A DNA stretch of 64,000 nt from an uncultured Lachnospiraceae bacterium (lineage in GTDB: Bacteria; Bacillota; Clostridia; Lachnospirales; Lachnospiraceae): positions 50,840 to 114,839 of the forward strand of contig CAJTXA010000014.1 in assembly GCA_910579865.1 (NCBI GenBank). Direction: 5' to 3'. The notes below the pieces were generated by a model. It worked only from the letters and a program-made list of their open reading frames with translations, was not told the DNA's origin and made no database searches. The position numbers were made by a program, and so were the translations under genes. Within the stretch, counting starts at the first letter, position 1. Every line of letters begins with the position of its first letter. Positions 8,305-17,693 of this stretch are shown piece after piece.

Positions 8305-9437
8305 ATAGCGAATCCAAGTCCCTGCTCCATAGCGATTGGATGAATCAACTCAATTGTCATCTCTACGTTATCACCAGGCATACACATATCAACACCATTT
8401 GGTAATTGGCAGATACCTGTTACGTCTGTTGTTCTGAAATAGAACTGTGGTCTATAATTATTGAAGAAAGGAGTATGACGTCCACCTTCATCTTTTGTTA
8501 ATACATAAACCTGAGCTGTAAATTTCTTATGGCAAGTTACACTATTTGGCTTACAGATAACCTGACCACGAACGATATCAGTTCTCTGAACACCACGAAG
8601 TAAAGCACCAATATTATCACCAGCCTGAGCTTCGTCTAATAACTTACGGAACATCTCAATACCTGTTACAACAGTCTTTCTATTCTCTTCCTTTACACCA
8701 ACGATTTCTACTTCATCATTTAAGTGAAGAGTACCACGCTCTACTCTACCTGTAGCAACAGTACCACGACCTGTAATCGTAAATACGTCTTCTACTGGCA
8801 TTAAGAATGGCTTATCTGTTGCTCTTTGAGGATCTGGAATATAATCATCTACTGTATGCATTAACTCTACAATCTTGTCGCCCCACTCACTGCTTGGATC
8901 TTCTAGAGCTTTTAATGCAGAACCTTTGATAATTGGGCAATCTGTAAACCCATATTCCTCTAACTGCTCTGTAATCTCCATCTCTACTAATTCTAATAAT
9001 TCTTCATCATCTACCATATCGCACTTATTCATAAATACTACGATATAAGGAACACCTACCTGACGGGATAATAAGATATGTTCCTTTGTCTGAGCCATAA
9101 CACCATCAGTTGCAGCTACAACTAAGATTGCACCATCCATCTGAGCAGCACCTGTGATCATGTTCTTAACATAGTCAGCATGACCTGGGCAGTCAACGTG
9201 TGCATAGTGTCTCTTCTCTGTCTCATACTCAACGTGAGCAGTAGAAATTGTAATACCTCTTTCTCTCTCTTCTGGAGCCTTATCAATCATATCAAATGCA
9301 ACTGCTTCACCAGTACCTAAACGAGCATTTAACGTCTTTGTAATAGCAGCTGTTAAAGTAGTTTTACCATGGTCAACATGACCGATAGTACCAATATTAC
9401 AATGCGGCTTACTTCTTTCAAATTTAGCTTTAGACAT
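8250..9437 (-). CDS. tuf: Translation elongation factor Tu
   Basis: EF-Tu is the GTPase that brings aminoacyl-tRNA to the ribosomal A site. The 395-residue length is standard. GTPase motifs are intact: G1 GHVDHGKT (about 19-26), G3 DCPGH, G4 NKCD and the SAL motif, followed by the two beta-barrel domains ending GSGKVASIIE. A ribosome binding site (AAGGAGGA) precedes the ATG. It is the last gene of the rpsL-rpsG-fusA-tuf block, with a 177-base gap after fusA that may hold its own promoter. Its 3' end is the apparent integration target for the neighbouring island, and the intact copy kept the normal C-terminus. Confidence 0.98.
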   Translation of the reverse strand: MSKAKFERSKPHCNIGTIGHVDHGKTTLTAAITKTLNARLGTGEAVAFDMIDKAPEERERGITISTAHVEYETEKRHYAHVDCPGHADYVKNMITGAAQMDGAILVVAATDGVMAQTKEHILLSRQVGVPYIVVFMNKCDMVDDEELLELVEMEITEQLEEYGFTDCPIIKGSALKALEDPSSEWGDKIVELMHTVDDYIPDPQRATDKPFLMPVEDVFTITGRGTVATGRVERGTLHLNDEVEIVGVKEENRKTVVTGIEMFRKLLDEAQAGDNIGALLRGVQRTDIVRGQVICKPNSVTCHKKFTAQVYVLTKDEGGRHTPFFNNYRPQFYFRTTDVTGICQLPNGVDMCMPGDNVEMTIELIHPIAMEQGLGFAIREGGRTVGSGKVASIIE

Positions 9438-9614
9438 TTTAAATCGTCCTCCTTAATTAATATATGCGCCCTTAGCGGCGATTATAGGCTATAAGCATTA
9501 TATTGCATTTCTGGAATATTTTCAAGCCTAAATTACACTTTTTCCCTTTATCTTACATATTTTCTCTGCTTTTTTAGATTTTCATCTAATTTTATTTCTA
9601 TTTTTGTGTAATTA

Positions 9615-11735
9615 CTACTTACCTGTTTTTGCATTTAGCACTTTTTCTTGTACATTCTTTGGAACCTGTTCATATCGTTCAAAGAACATCGAATAGTTTC
9701 CACGTCCCTGTGTCTTAGAACGTAAGTCTGTAGAATAACCAAACATCTCAGACAATGGTACATAGGCACGAACAATCTTTCCACCACCTAAATCATCCAT
9801 TCCTTCAATACGTCCACGACGGGAGTTTAAGTCTCCAATTACATCTCCCATATAATCTTCTGGCATGGTTACTTCTACCTTCATAATTGGCTCAAGCAAT
9901 ACTGGAGAAGCTTTTTGCATTGCCTCTTTAAATGCCATCGATCCTGCAATATGGAATGCTAATTCACTGGAATCGACCTCATGATAAGAACCATCATATA
10001 CTGTTGCATGCACACCTACTACAGGGAATCCACCAAGAATACCTGCTTTTGTAGCTTCTTCAATTCCTTCTCCAACTGCTGGAATATATTCCTTTGGAAT
10101 AGCACCACCAACTACAGTAGAATCAAACTTAAACAACTCTTCTCCATTGGCATCCATTGGAGCAAAGTGTACTTTACAATGTCCATATTGTCCACGTCCA
10201 CCAGATTGTTTTGCATACTTGCTGTCTACATCCACTTCCTTTGTAATCGCTTCTTTATAAGCAACCTGTGGTGCACCTACATTTGCCTCTACCTTAAACT
10301 CACGAAGCAAACGGTCAACAATAATTTCCAGATGCAACTCACCCATACCAGCAATAATTGTCTGACCTGTTTCATGATTGGTATGTGCACGGAAAGTTGG
10401 ATCTTCCTCTGCTAATTTCGCTAAAGCTTCACCCATCTTACCCTGGCCAGCCTTTGTCTTAGGCTCAATTGCCAATTCAATAACTGGTTCTGGGAATTCC
10501 ATAGACTCTAAAATAACTGGATGTTGTTCATCACAAATAGTATCACCTGTCGTTGTCAACTTAAATCCTACTGCTGCTGCAATATCACCAGAATATACCT
10601 TATCTAATTCTTGTCTTTTATTGGCATGCATCTGTAAGATACGTCCTACACGTTCCTTCTTGCCTTTTGTTGCATTTAATACATAAGAACCAGAATTGAT
10701 ACTTCCTGAATATACACGGAAGAAAGCTAATTTTCCTACAAATGGATCCGCCATAATCTTAAATGCCAAAGCAGAAAATGGTTCTTCATCAGAAGAATGA
10801 CGTTCTACTTCATTGCCATCTAAATCCACACCTTTAATTGATGGAATATCAGTTGGTGCTGGCATATACTCTAATACTGCATCCAAAAGTTTCTGTACCC
10901 CTTTGTTTCGATAAGCAGAACCACAACAAACTGGAACTGCAGTACATTCACAAGTTCCCTTTCTTAAAGCTGCTTTCATAGCTTCTACAGAAGGTTCCTC
11001 TCCTTCTAAATACTGCATCATCAAATCATCGTCTAATTCACAGCACTTTTCAATTAATTCCGAACGATATAATTCTGCATCATCCTTCATATCTTCTGGA
11101 ATATCTGTCACTGTAATATCTTCACCTTTATCATCATTATAGATATAAGCCTTCATCTCAAATAAATCGATAATACCTTTAAATTCATCTTCTTTACCGA
11201 TTGGAAGCTGAAGGATTACAGCATTTTTTCCTAATCTTGTCTTAATCTGTTCTACTGCACCATAGAAATTTGCACCTAAGATATCCATCTTATTAATAAA
11301 TGCCATTCTTGGTACATTGTAGGTATCAGCCTGTCTCCATACATTTTCAGACTGAGGCTCCACACCGCCCTTTGCACAGAACACACCAACTGCACCATCC
11401 AGTACACGCAAGGAACGCTCTACCTCAACAGTAAAGTCAACGTGGCCTGGGGTATCAATAATATTGATACGATGTTCTAACGCATCTGGCTTCGCCTTAC
11501 AGTTTTCCTGTAATGTCCAGTGGCATGTTGTAGCGGCTGAAGTAATTGTAATACCTCTTTCCTGTTCCTGCGCCATCCAGTCCATTGTCGCAGTTCCTTC
11601 ATGAGTATCACCAATCTTATAATTCACACCAGTATAAAATAAGATACGCTCTGTTAGTGTTGTCTTACCAGCGTCAATATGCGCCATAATACCAATGTTT
11701 CTTGTTCTCTCTAATGGATATTCTCTTCCAGCCAA
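9615..11735 (-). CDS. fusA: Translation elongation factor G
   Basis: EF-G is the GTPase that drives ribosomal translocation. The best start is a TTG at 11735 (protein begins MAGREYPLERTRN), with AGGAGG 8 bases upstream; an upstream ATG at 11780 would add an unconserved leader. The product is 706 residues, normal for the family. Visible motifs are G1 AHIDAGKTT, G2 region ERGITITSAA, G3 DTPGHVDFT, G4 NKMD and the domain IV GRGQYGHCKV stretch. It lies 95 bases after rpsG in the streptomycin operon. Confidence 0.97.
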   Translation of the reverse strand: MAGREYPLERTRNIGIMAHIDAGKTTLTERILFYTGVNYKIGDTHEGTATMDWMAQEQERGITITSAATTCHWTLQENCKAKPDALEHRINIIDTPGHVDFTVEVERSLRVLDGAVGVFCAKGGVEPQSENVWRQADTYNVPRMAFINKMDILGANFYGAVEQIKTRLGKNAVILQLPIGKEDEFKGIIDLFEMKAYIYNDDKGEDITVTDIPEDMKDDAELYRSELIEKCCELDDDLMMQYLEGEEPSVEAMKAALRKGTCECTAVPVCCGSAYRNKGVQKLLDAVLEYMPAPTDIPSIKGVDLDGNEVERHSSDEEPFSALAFKIMADPFVGKLAFFRVYSGSINSGSYVLNATKGKKERVGRILQMHANKRQELDKVYSGDIAAAVGFKLTTTGDTICDEQHPVILESMEFPEPVIELAIEPKTKAGQGKMGEALAKLAEEDPTFRAHTNHETGQTIIAGMGELHLEIIVDRLLREFKVEANVGAPQVAYKEAITKEVDVDSKYAKQSGGRGQYGHCKVHFAPMDANGEELFKFDSTVVGGAIPKEYIPAVGEGIEEATKAGILGGFPVVGVHATVYDGSYHEVDSSELAFHIAGSMAFKEAMQKASPVLLEPIMKVEVTMPEDYMGDVIGDLNSRRGRIEGMDDLGGGKIVRAYVPLSEMFGYSTDLRSKTQGRGNYSMFFERYEQVPKNVQEKVLNAKTGK

Positions 11736-11830
11736 GGGATTTTCCTCCTTAAAAATCAATGTTATGCAAAGGTGAAGCATTGTATCTTAAACAATAACTC
11801 ACCTTTTTCATAACAGTAATACGATTGTAA

Positions 11831-12301
11831 TTAGAAACGATAATGTGCAAAAGCCTTGTTTGCTTCTGCCATCTTATGCATATCTTCTTTTCTCTTCACA
11901 GCAGCACCTGTGTTATTGGATGCATCAAGAATTTCGTTTGCTAATCTTTCTTCCATTGTCTTCTCGCCTCTCTTACGGGAGAATGTGGTAATCCAACGAA
12001 GTGCTAATGCTTGTCTTCTTTCTGTTCTTACTTCGATTGGTACCTGATATGTTGCACCACCGATACGTCTTGCCTTTACTTCTAGTACTGGCATTACATT
12101 GTTCATTGCCTGCTCAAATACTTCTAAAGCATCTTTTCCGGTCTTTTCTGCAACTCGCTTAAATGCACCATATACAATCTTCTGTGCAACACCTTTCTTA
12201 CCATCTAACATAATATTGTTAATCAGCTTAGTAACTACTTTATTATTGTATAATGGATCTGCTAATACGTCTCTTTTTTGAGTATGTCCTTTACGTGGCA
12301 C
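11831..12301 (-). CDS. rpsG: 30S ribosomal protein S7
   Basis: S7 nucleates assembly of the 30S head and touches the E-site tRNA. The 156-residue length and the MPRKGHTQKRDVLADPLYNN start and AEANKAFAHYRF end are typical. AAGGAGG precedes the ATG. A 263-base gap separates it from rpsL, longer than usual for this operon; that gap shows no gene. Confidence 0.98.
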   Translation of the reverse strand: MPRKGHTQKRDVLADPLYNNKVVTKLINNIMLDGKKGVAQKIVYGAFKRVAEKTGKDALEVFEQAMNNVMPVLEVKARRIGGATYQVPIEVRTERRQALALRWITTFSRKRGEKTMEERLANEILDASNNTGAAVKRKEDMHKMAEANKAFAHYRF

Positions 12302-12564
12302 GTTACTTCCCTCCTTAATATAGCCAGAAATGATTCAGTTTAAACCTTTTTTATTTTCTGACACTGATTAATTCATCGGTACTCACTTTTGATGTGTTCG
12401 TGCGTGGTACTACTTCTATATTAACCTGCAACCTACAGGAACAATATTGTCGCATTCCAGCACACAAATCGCTTTTACGACTGTTTCAGCCCTACCTATA
12501 CTTATTGTATAGCACAAATGTGAATAAACCTTGTTATAAAATTCGGAAACACTTATCTAGATAC
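12302..12564. other. Long rpsL-rpsG spacer
   Basis: No coding frame or clear terminator is seen here. It is most likely transcribed as part of the streptomycin operon; it might hold regulatory RNA structure (for example an S7 autoregulation site), but nothing specific is recognisable. Confidence 0.4.
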
Positions 12565-12987
12565 TTATTTCTTTGCGTCTTTTGGTCTCTTTGCACCATA
12601 CTTGGAACGAGCCTGACGTCTATTTGCTACTCCTGCTGTATCCAATGTACCTCTGACAATATGATATCTTGTACCTGGTAAGTCTTTTACTCTACCGCCA
12701 CGAATCAGAACTACGCTGTGCTCTTGAAGGTTATGTCCTTCTCCTGGAATATAACTTGTTACTTCAATCCCATTTGAAAGACGTACTCTGGCAATTTTTC
12801 TTAACGCAGAGTTTGGCTTTTTTGGAGTTGCTGTTTTTACTGCTGTACAAACTCCTCTTTTCTGTGGAGCAGAAGCGTTTGTTGCTCTCTTTTGTAAGGA
12901 ATTAAATCCCTTCTGCAAAGCCGGTGCAGTAGACTTCTTTACGGTTGTCTGTCTTCCTTTTCTTACTAACTGGTTAAATGTAGGCAT
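12565..12987 (-). CDS. rpsL: 30S ribosomal protein S12
   Basis: S12 is the decoding-centre protein of the small subunit. It has 140 residues, begins MPTFNQLVRKGRQTTVKKS and carries the conserved TPKKPNSALRK and GHNLQEHS blocks. The lysines classically altered in streptomycin resistance (in TPKKPNS and the VKDLPG region) are wild type. AGGAGG lies upstream of the ATG. It is the first gene of the operon, driven by the consensus promoter at 13087-13115. Confidence 0.98.
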   Translation of the reverse strand: MPTFNQLVRKGRQTTVKKSTAPALQKGFNSLQKRATNASAPQKRGVCTAVKTATPKKPNSALRKIARVRLSNGIEVTSYIPGEGHNLQEHSVVLIRGGRVKDLPGTRYHIVRGTLDTAGVANRRQARSKYGAKRPKDAKK

Positions 12988-13086
12988 TTCTTTTCACCTC
13001 CTGCGAAAAATATTGATTCTGTGGTTGCTTTTCTTTGTTCAACCTTATTTCTTGGCACAAAAAATAGACTTTTTGGCACGAATTTT

Positions 13087-13115
13087 ATTCTAGCAATTTT
13101 ATGGCAATCTGTCAA
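13087..13115 (-). promoter_or_regulatory. Consensus sigma-A promoter of the rpsL operon
   Basis: A -35 TTGACA (13110-13115) and -10 TAGAAT (13087-13092) are separated by exactly 17 bases, about 100 bases upstream of rpsL. Confidence 0.85.
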
Positions 13116-13183
13116 GTATTTTTTTACTTTCTCTGTTAAATTTTGTAATTTTGGTAAATAGTTCAAACTCAATCAAATAACTA

Positions 13184-13249
13184 AAATCTAGGGAATTTCC
13201 TTATATAAGCTTTTCTAATTTGCCTAGAATTAAGAAATTCCCCAGATTT
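13184..13249 (-). terminator. Terminator after csrA / before rpsL
   Basis: A long imperfect inverted repeat pairs AAATCTGGGGAATTTC with GAAATTCCCTAGATTT around an AT-rich loop. It follows csrA by about 55 bases and ends the flagellar transcript before the ribosomal promoter. Confidence 0.7.
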
Positions 13250-13305
13250 CAGTCTATCTTTTCATTTTTATATTTATAAACAATTGCTTTTTATAATTTT
13301 CTGTA

Positions 13306-13524
13306 TTACCCTAATAATTCCTTTAAACTTTGTCTTGCATGTTCCGAAGCTGCTTCCAAGTTCTCCTGTTGTATCTGAAGATAAACCTCCTTCCGATAAA
13401 CAGGCACTGACTTAGGTGCATTAACCCCAATTTTCACCTGATCTCCTTTTACTTCAAGGATCGTAAGCTCAATATCATTGTTCAGAATAATGGATTCTCC
13501 CTTTTTTCTGGATAAAGCCAACAT
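13306..13524 (-). CDS. csrA: Carbon storage regulator CsrA
   Basis: CsrA is a dimeric mRNA-binding protein that represses translation at GGA motifs; in Firmicutes it represses flagellin and is sequestered by FliW. The 72 residues begin MLALSRKKGESIILNN, with the usual VKIGVNAPK core. It follows fliW by 2 bases at the end of the flagellar operon, exactly as in Bacillus. A second, divergent CsrA-like protein lies at 62618-62890 next to flagellin. Confidence 0.95.
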   Translation of the reverse strand: MLALSRKKGESIILNNDIELTILEVKGDQVKIGVNAPKSVPVYRKEVYLQIQQENLEAASEHARQSLKELLG

Positions 13525-13526
13525 GA

Positions 13527-13991
13527 TTACTCTCCTTCCTTTTCGCCTCTCTTTTTCAAAACATCATATGCCGGAAAACGTACACTATAGTTTTCGTCTT
13601 CCACAATAATCTGACGGCATTTTCTGGTTTGAGGATTAATAATCAGTGGCGCACGTAAATTAATTGTCATCTGCGTAATATCCGATGGTACACGCAATGT
13701 ACTAAATACAAGAAACCCATCTTCCCCACAGTCCCCAAGCTGATTTAATAATTCATCTTCTACGCTTGGATTATAATTTGGCTCTATCGACAGTGGGTTC
13801 ACTACAGGTAAGGCAAATGCTGGCTCTTCCACTGACTGCATCCAGGAAATCTCACTTCTCTTCTCCTGTTCTACATCATGAATCATAAAGAAGTGTTGCA
13901 TATGAGGATAACCTATGATGCCTTCTTCAAATGTCAACATCTTACTCTCATCAATATCAACTTCACCAAATAGTTTTGTAACAAACTTCAT
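13527..13991 (-). CDS. fliW: Flagellar assembly factor FliW
   Basis: FliW binds flagellin and CsrA in a partner switch: when flagellin is exported FliW is freed, binds CsrA and relieves flagellin repression. The 154-residue length is standard, with FGEVDIDESKMLTFEEGIIG at the N-terminus and LVFSTLRVPSDITQMTINL centrally. It lies 51 bases after flgL and 2 bases before csrA, so the three are cotranscribed. Confidence 0.95.
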   Translation of the reverse strand: MKFVTKLFGEVDIDESKMLTFEEGIIGYPHMQHFFMIHDVEQEKRSEISWMQSVEEPAFALPVVNPLSIEPNYNPSVEDELLNQLGDCGEDGFLVFSTLRVPSDITQMTINLRAPLIINPQTRKCRQIIVEDENYSVRFPAYDVLKKRGEKEGE

Positions 13992-14042
13992 ATCTTATTC
14001 CTCCACCGTATTTATTCCGCTTTTTCTATACAAAACCCTATT

Positions 14043-15563
14043 TTAGATATAATCAAGCAAACTAGTTGACAACAACTTACTTGCAGCTGATAGAGATGCT
14101 TCATAAGTATTATGAGCTGTTGTTAAATTGATAATCGTTTCTGCCTCATCCGCATCTTCATTAATTGATTTTAACTCTTCTAAAGAAATGCTTTGATTGG
14201 ATAAACGAGTTTCATTTAATGTTAATCTCGTACATCTAGCACCAATATCCGAAAGTTCTGCGGTTACTACTTTTTCATACTCTGAAAATTTTGTAATTCC
14301 TGTTCCATACATTGACTTTAATGTATCATGTGCAAAATCTAACTCTTTTTCAGCCGCTGCCAGCATTGATGCAATCTCTTTTTGCTTATCTTCATATGCA
14401 GAGTCATTTTGCATTTCTTTCAATTTATTTACTTTTTCTTCTATATCTAAAGCTTTCTGTGTAATATCAATCAATTCATCAATATCTCTAATTACACTAT
14501 GTTTAAATACATCTCTGCCTTCTGTATTTACTTTCATTGTCTGATTAAAGTTTATAGTATAATTAATATCCTGTCTGTCAGAAGAATATTCTGTTACCTT
14601 TGTTACACCATCACTTGTTGTACAAGTACAAGTAAAATAGTGTTCTGGACGTAATTCCCCTTTTTCAAAACCAACTTTGGTATACTCTGTACTAATAGAA
14701 GTTGCATCACTTAATTGCAAATATGCTTTTTTATTCATTACAATTTCACCAGAATCCGCTATTAAATATGCTTTTGTTCCATTCGTTCCATCATCAGTCG
14801 CCATCTCTTCATATGGATTTATTTCTTGTGTTGGATTTGCTGGATCATAATATTTACCATTTCTACATTCCAATTTTGTTACAGTAATATCAGGTGCTGG
14901 ATCTCCATTTCCATCTGTAGATTTAATTACTAGCCCATCTTCTTGTACCTTATCATAAGACAAGCGTAATCGGTACGTATAATGTCTTTCTGGCATATCA
15001 GCATCTTGTATTTCAGCTATAGTATTTGTATCTACTGAATTCGATATAGTTGCTACCTGATCCAAATCCTTATTGGAAAATGTTTCTGTAATCTTATATT
15101 TAATTGTAGTATCTGTATGAGCAAATGTCATATCTGTATTGGTTTTATACCCAGTAAAAATACTTCTTCCAGAATATGTCGAATTGGCATCTTCATGAAT
15201 CTGTTCCCGATACTGTTTCATGGTCTTAATAATTGTCATTTTTGCTTCCGCATCTAAGGTACCATTTGCTCCTTGATCCATATAAGTAACCATATCACTT
15301 ACCATCTTACTTACACTCTCTAACGCATCTTCTGTCAATGTCATCCAAGATCTAGCATCAGGAATATTCTTTTTCAAATACTGTTTCAACTCAGATAGTT
15401 CTGCACGAAAACGTAATGCACGAATCGAAATAATTGGATCTTCAGATGCTTTTTGAATCAATTTTCCGGTCGATAATTGTGTATATAGGGTATCTAGGGT
15501 TGATTTATTTATATTGACATTTCTAATTGTATTATTGGTAATAATTGAATTTGTAATTCTCAT
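14043..15563 (-). CDS. flgL: Flagellar hook-filament junction protein FlgL (HAP3), long form
   Basis: FlgL forms the second junction ring between hook and filament. The flagellin-like D0/D1 ends are clear: MRITNSIITNNTIRNVN and QLSTGKLIQKASEDP at the N-terminus, and LTTAHNTYEASLSAASKLLS at the C-terminus. At 506 residues it is well above the roughly 300 of Bacillus FlgL; the extra length is a central insertion (about residues 160-340) likely forming surface-exposed domains. It lies 20 bases after the second flgK in the late flagellar operon. Confidence 0.92.
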   Translation of the reverse strand: MRITNSIITNNTIRNVNINKSTLDTLYTQLSTGKLIQKASEDPIISIRALRFRAELSELKQYLKKNIPDARSWMTLTEDALESVSKMVSDMVTYMDQGANGTLDAEAKMTIIKTMKQYREQIHEDANSTYSGRSIFTGYKTNTDMTFAHTDTTIKYKITETFSNKDLDQVATISNSVDTNTIAEIQDADMPERHYTYRLRLSYDKVQEDGLVIKSTDGNGDPAPDITVTKLECRNGKYYDPANPTQEINPYEEMATDDGTNGTKAYLIADSGEIVMNKKAYLQLSDATSISTEYTKVGFEKGELRPEHYFTCTCTTSDGVTKVTEYSSDRQDINYTINFNQTMKVNTEGRDVFKHSVIRDIDELIDITQKALDIEEKVNKLKEMQNDSAYEDKQKEIASMLAAAEKELDFAHDTLKSMYGTGITKFSEYEKVVTAELSDIGARCTRLTLNETRLSNQSISLEELKSINEDADEAETIINLTTAHNTYEASLSAASKLLSTSLLDYI

Positions 15564-15583
15564 TTGATCTCCCCTTCTTTCTA

Positions 15584-17680
15584 CTATACAGCTGTTTCAT
15601 TAATCAATTTATCATAAATTTCCGCCATTACAGAGATGCACTTTGCTGCAAGATTATATGCATGCTGATATCTTACAAGATTCGCAGCCTCCTCATCTTC
15701 ATCCACACCCGAAATAGAAAGCCGTTGATTCTCAATTGCATGAGAAATATTTTCATAATTTGTTTCTAATGCTTTTTCTGCATCTGAATCAATCGCAGAT
15801 ACAGCAACCAAGCTTTCCATAAACTCCTCTGCAGTACCATTTATCATAAATCGTTTATCTGCTAATTTTACCATTTCTTGAATCAAATCCTGTGAATCAA
15901 CACCATCATAAAGATAACCCGTTGTAGCTACCTTATTATTATCTAATATTAACTCCTCATTCACACACATATTTCCAGCTGTCATCTGATCGGAAATAAA
16001 ATCTACCATTATCATATAACCTGCCATATCTGCACTTTCTCTTGTTGCATCCATATAGGCATCAATTACGTCATCTTTTACTGTACCATCTGGATTATAA
16101 CAATCTTCTTTTGTAGTAACACCTAGGATTTGATTCTTAACTGCATATGCGACTGCCTTCTGCTGATAATCTGCATTGTGAAGATATTTATAACGATACT
16201 CATCTAAATATTCCTCTTTTACAATACGATCTGCTTTTGGATCTTTCAACAAATCGTTTTCTGCTATATCAGGATGCTGCTTTTTTGCATATTCTAGTAC
16301 CTTATCATAATCTATTCCATAAAGATACTCTTCCATATATTTTTCTTTTAAATTATCTCCATCTTTTAAATCTGTTTCTAATAAAGTAGGATGTTGTTCT
16401 TTTGCAAATTCTAACGCCTTTTCTTCTATCCATTCGTCCACATTTTTACATCCGTCTACGTCTCCCTTAGACCACTTTGTTGTGCTACCATCTGCATTTT
16501 GAATCTCTACTGTTGTTCCATCGGCAGCCTTATATAAATTATAAAGAGCATCTGCTTGTTCTTGCACTTTCTCTGTTGTCATCGTTGTAAGAGAGAAGAA
16601 TGGAATTCTTGCTGTTGATTCTTCATTAAAATTCTGTCCTTGCATCTGAATCTTATTAAACTCTCTCGCATACTCTTTTACAAACAAATTAGTCTGTACT
16701 TTATAATATGGAATTCCTTTATATTTTAATCCTTCTGCATCTTCAATCGGATGATGTGTAAGTTCTTGATTATTTCCATCACGAATATCAATATACCCTT
16801 TTATCATTCCTGTCAAATTTTCATTATACGTACCAAAACTCATTCCATTGCTCCATACAATATCATAAAGCCCTTCTACATCCTCATCATGCCGAAGTTC
16901 TTCTCCTGTTCTGGTTTTTATATATAATGTATTACAGATTTGTCCTTCTACTAATGTTTGATTGCAGATCTTTACACTATAAGAAGAACTTCCTGTATCA
17001 GACACTTTTTCTAATACAGTCACCCCAACATATTTTGATAATTCATCTACAATATTTGCTCTCTGATCACGTAATTCATTTGCTGTAGCTCCGTTTAATT
17101 CCAATGTCTGTATTTGTTTATTCAAAGCTGCAATATTTTTGGCTGCACTATTAATTCGATCCACCATTACACTAATCTGTAAATTTGTATCATCCTGATA
17201 TGCATCTAAACTAGTTGCTGTATCATTGAAATAAGAAGCCAATGTCTGTGCAGACTGAATCACTGCATTTCTTTTTGATATATCTGCTGGATTAGTATAT
17301 AGCGTTTCCAACGCTGCTGTAAAATTTGAATAATAAGTAGTAAATCCAGAAGACTTTATCTCTGAAAAGTATAACTCTTCAATCTGTCCCATATAGTAGT
17401 TTTTTAAACTATGCTCACCTAAACTGCCTTGATTTTTCCAATACTTATGGTCATAATAAGAATCCCTAATTTGATCAATTCCAGTTACTGTTACACCGGC
17501 TCCCATTGTTCCATATCTTGCATAAACACGAATTGGTTTAAATGCCTGTTGTGTTACTACCTGTCTGGAATATCCTGTTGTATTTCGATTTGAAATATTA
17601 TTCGCAGTTACATTAATTCCTGCATTTGCTGCGGTTAATCCGCTTGATGCAATTGTAAGTCCTAAAAATGTAGATGCCAT
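15584..17680 (-). CDS. flgK: Flagellar hook-associated protein FlgK, second paralogue
   Basis: FlgK (HAP1) caps the hook and joins it to FlgL. The N-terminus (LTIASSGLTAANAGINVTAN, NISNRNTTGYSRQVV) and C-terminus (NLVRYQHAYNLAAKCISVM) are diagnostic, and the length is 698 residues. It follows another FlgK (17694-19625) by 13 bases, and the two differ strongly in the variable middle. Tandem flgK genes are known in Lachnospiraceae; whether both enter the same junction is unknown. The middle domain here (about residues 360-560) is rich in Lys, Asp and Glu. Confidence 0.92.
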   Translation of the reverse strand: MASTFLGLTIASSGLTAANAGINVTANNISNRNTTGYSRQVVTQQAFKPIRVYARYGTMGAGVTVTGIDQIRDSYYDHKYWKNQGSLGEHSLKNYYMGQIEELYFSEIKSSGFTTYYSNFTAALETLYTNPADISKRNAVIQSAQTLASYFNDTATSLDAYQDDTNLQISVMVDRINSAAKNIAALNKQIQTLELNGATANELRDQRANIVDELSKYVGVTVLEKVSDTGSSSYSVKICNQTLVEGQICNTLYIKTRTGEELRHDEDVEGLYDIVWSNGMSFGTYNENLTGMIKGYIDIRDGNNQELTHHPIEDAEGLKYKGIPYYKVQTNLFVKEYAREFNKIQMQGQNFNEESTARIPFFSLTTMTTEKVQEQADALYNLYKAADGTTVEIQNADGSTTKWSKGDVDGCKNVDEWIEEKALEFAKEQHPTLLETDLKDGDNLKEKYMEEYLYGIDYDKVLEYAKKQHPDIAENDLLKDPKADRIVKEEYLDEYRYKYLHNADYQQKAVAYAVKNQILGVTTKEDCYNPDGTVKDDVIDAYMDATRESADMAGYMIMVDFISDQMTAGNMCVNEELILDNNKVATTGYLYDGVDSQDLIQEMVKLADKRFMINGTAEEFMESLVAVSAIDSDAEKALETNYENISHAIENQRLSISGVDEDEEAANLVRYQHAYNLAAKCISVMAEIYDKLINETAV

Positions 17681-17693
17681 ATGACGCCCCTTT

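Noticed and set aside
9981..10415. Plus-strand open frame of 144 codons in fusA
   Set aside because: It is a shadow of the conserved EF-G frame, Cys/Phe/Ser-rich and without a start signal.
12394..12681. Plus-strand open frame of 95 codons across the rpsL-rpsG spacer
   Set aside because: It runs antisense into rpsL, lacks a ribosome binding site and has unlikely composition.
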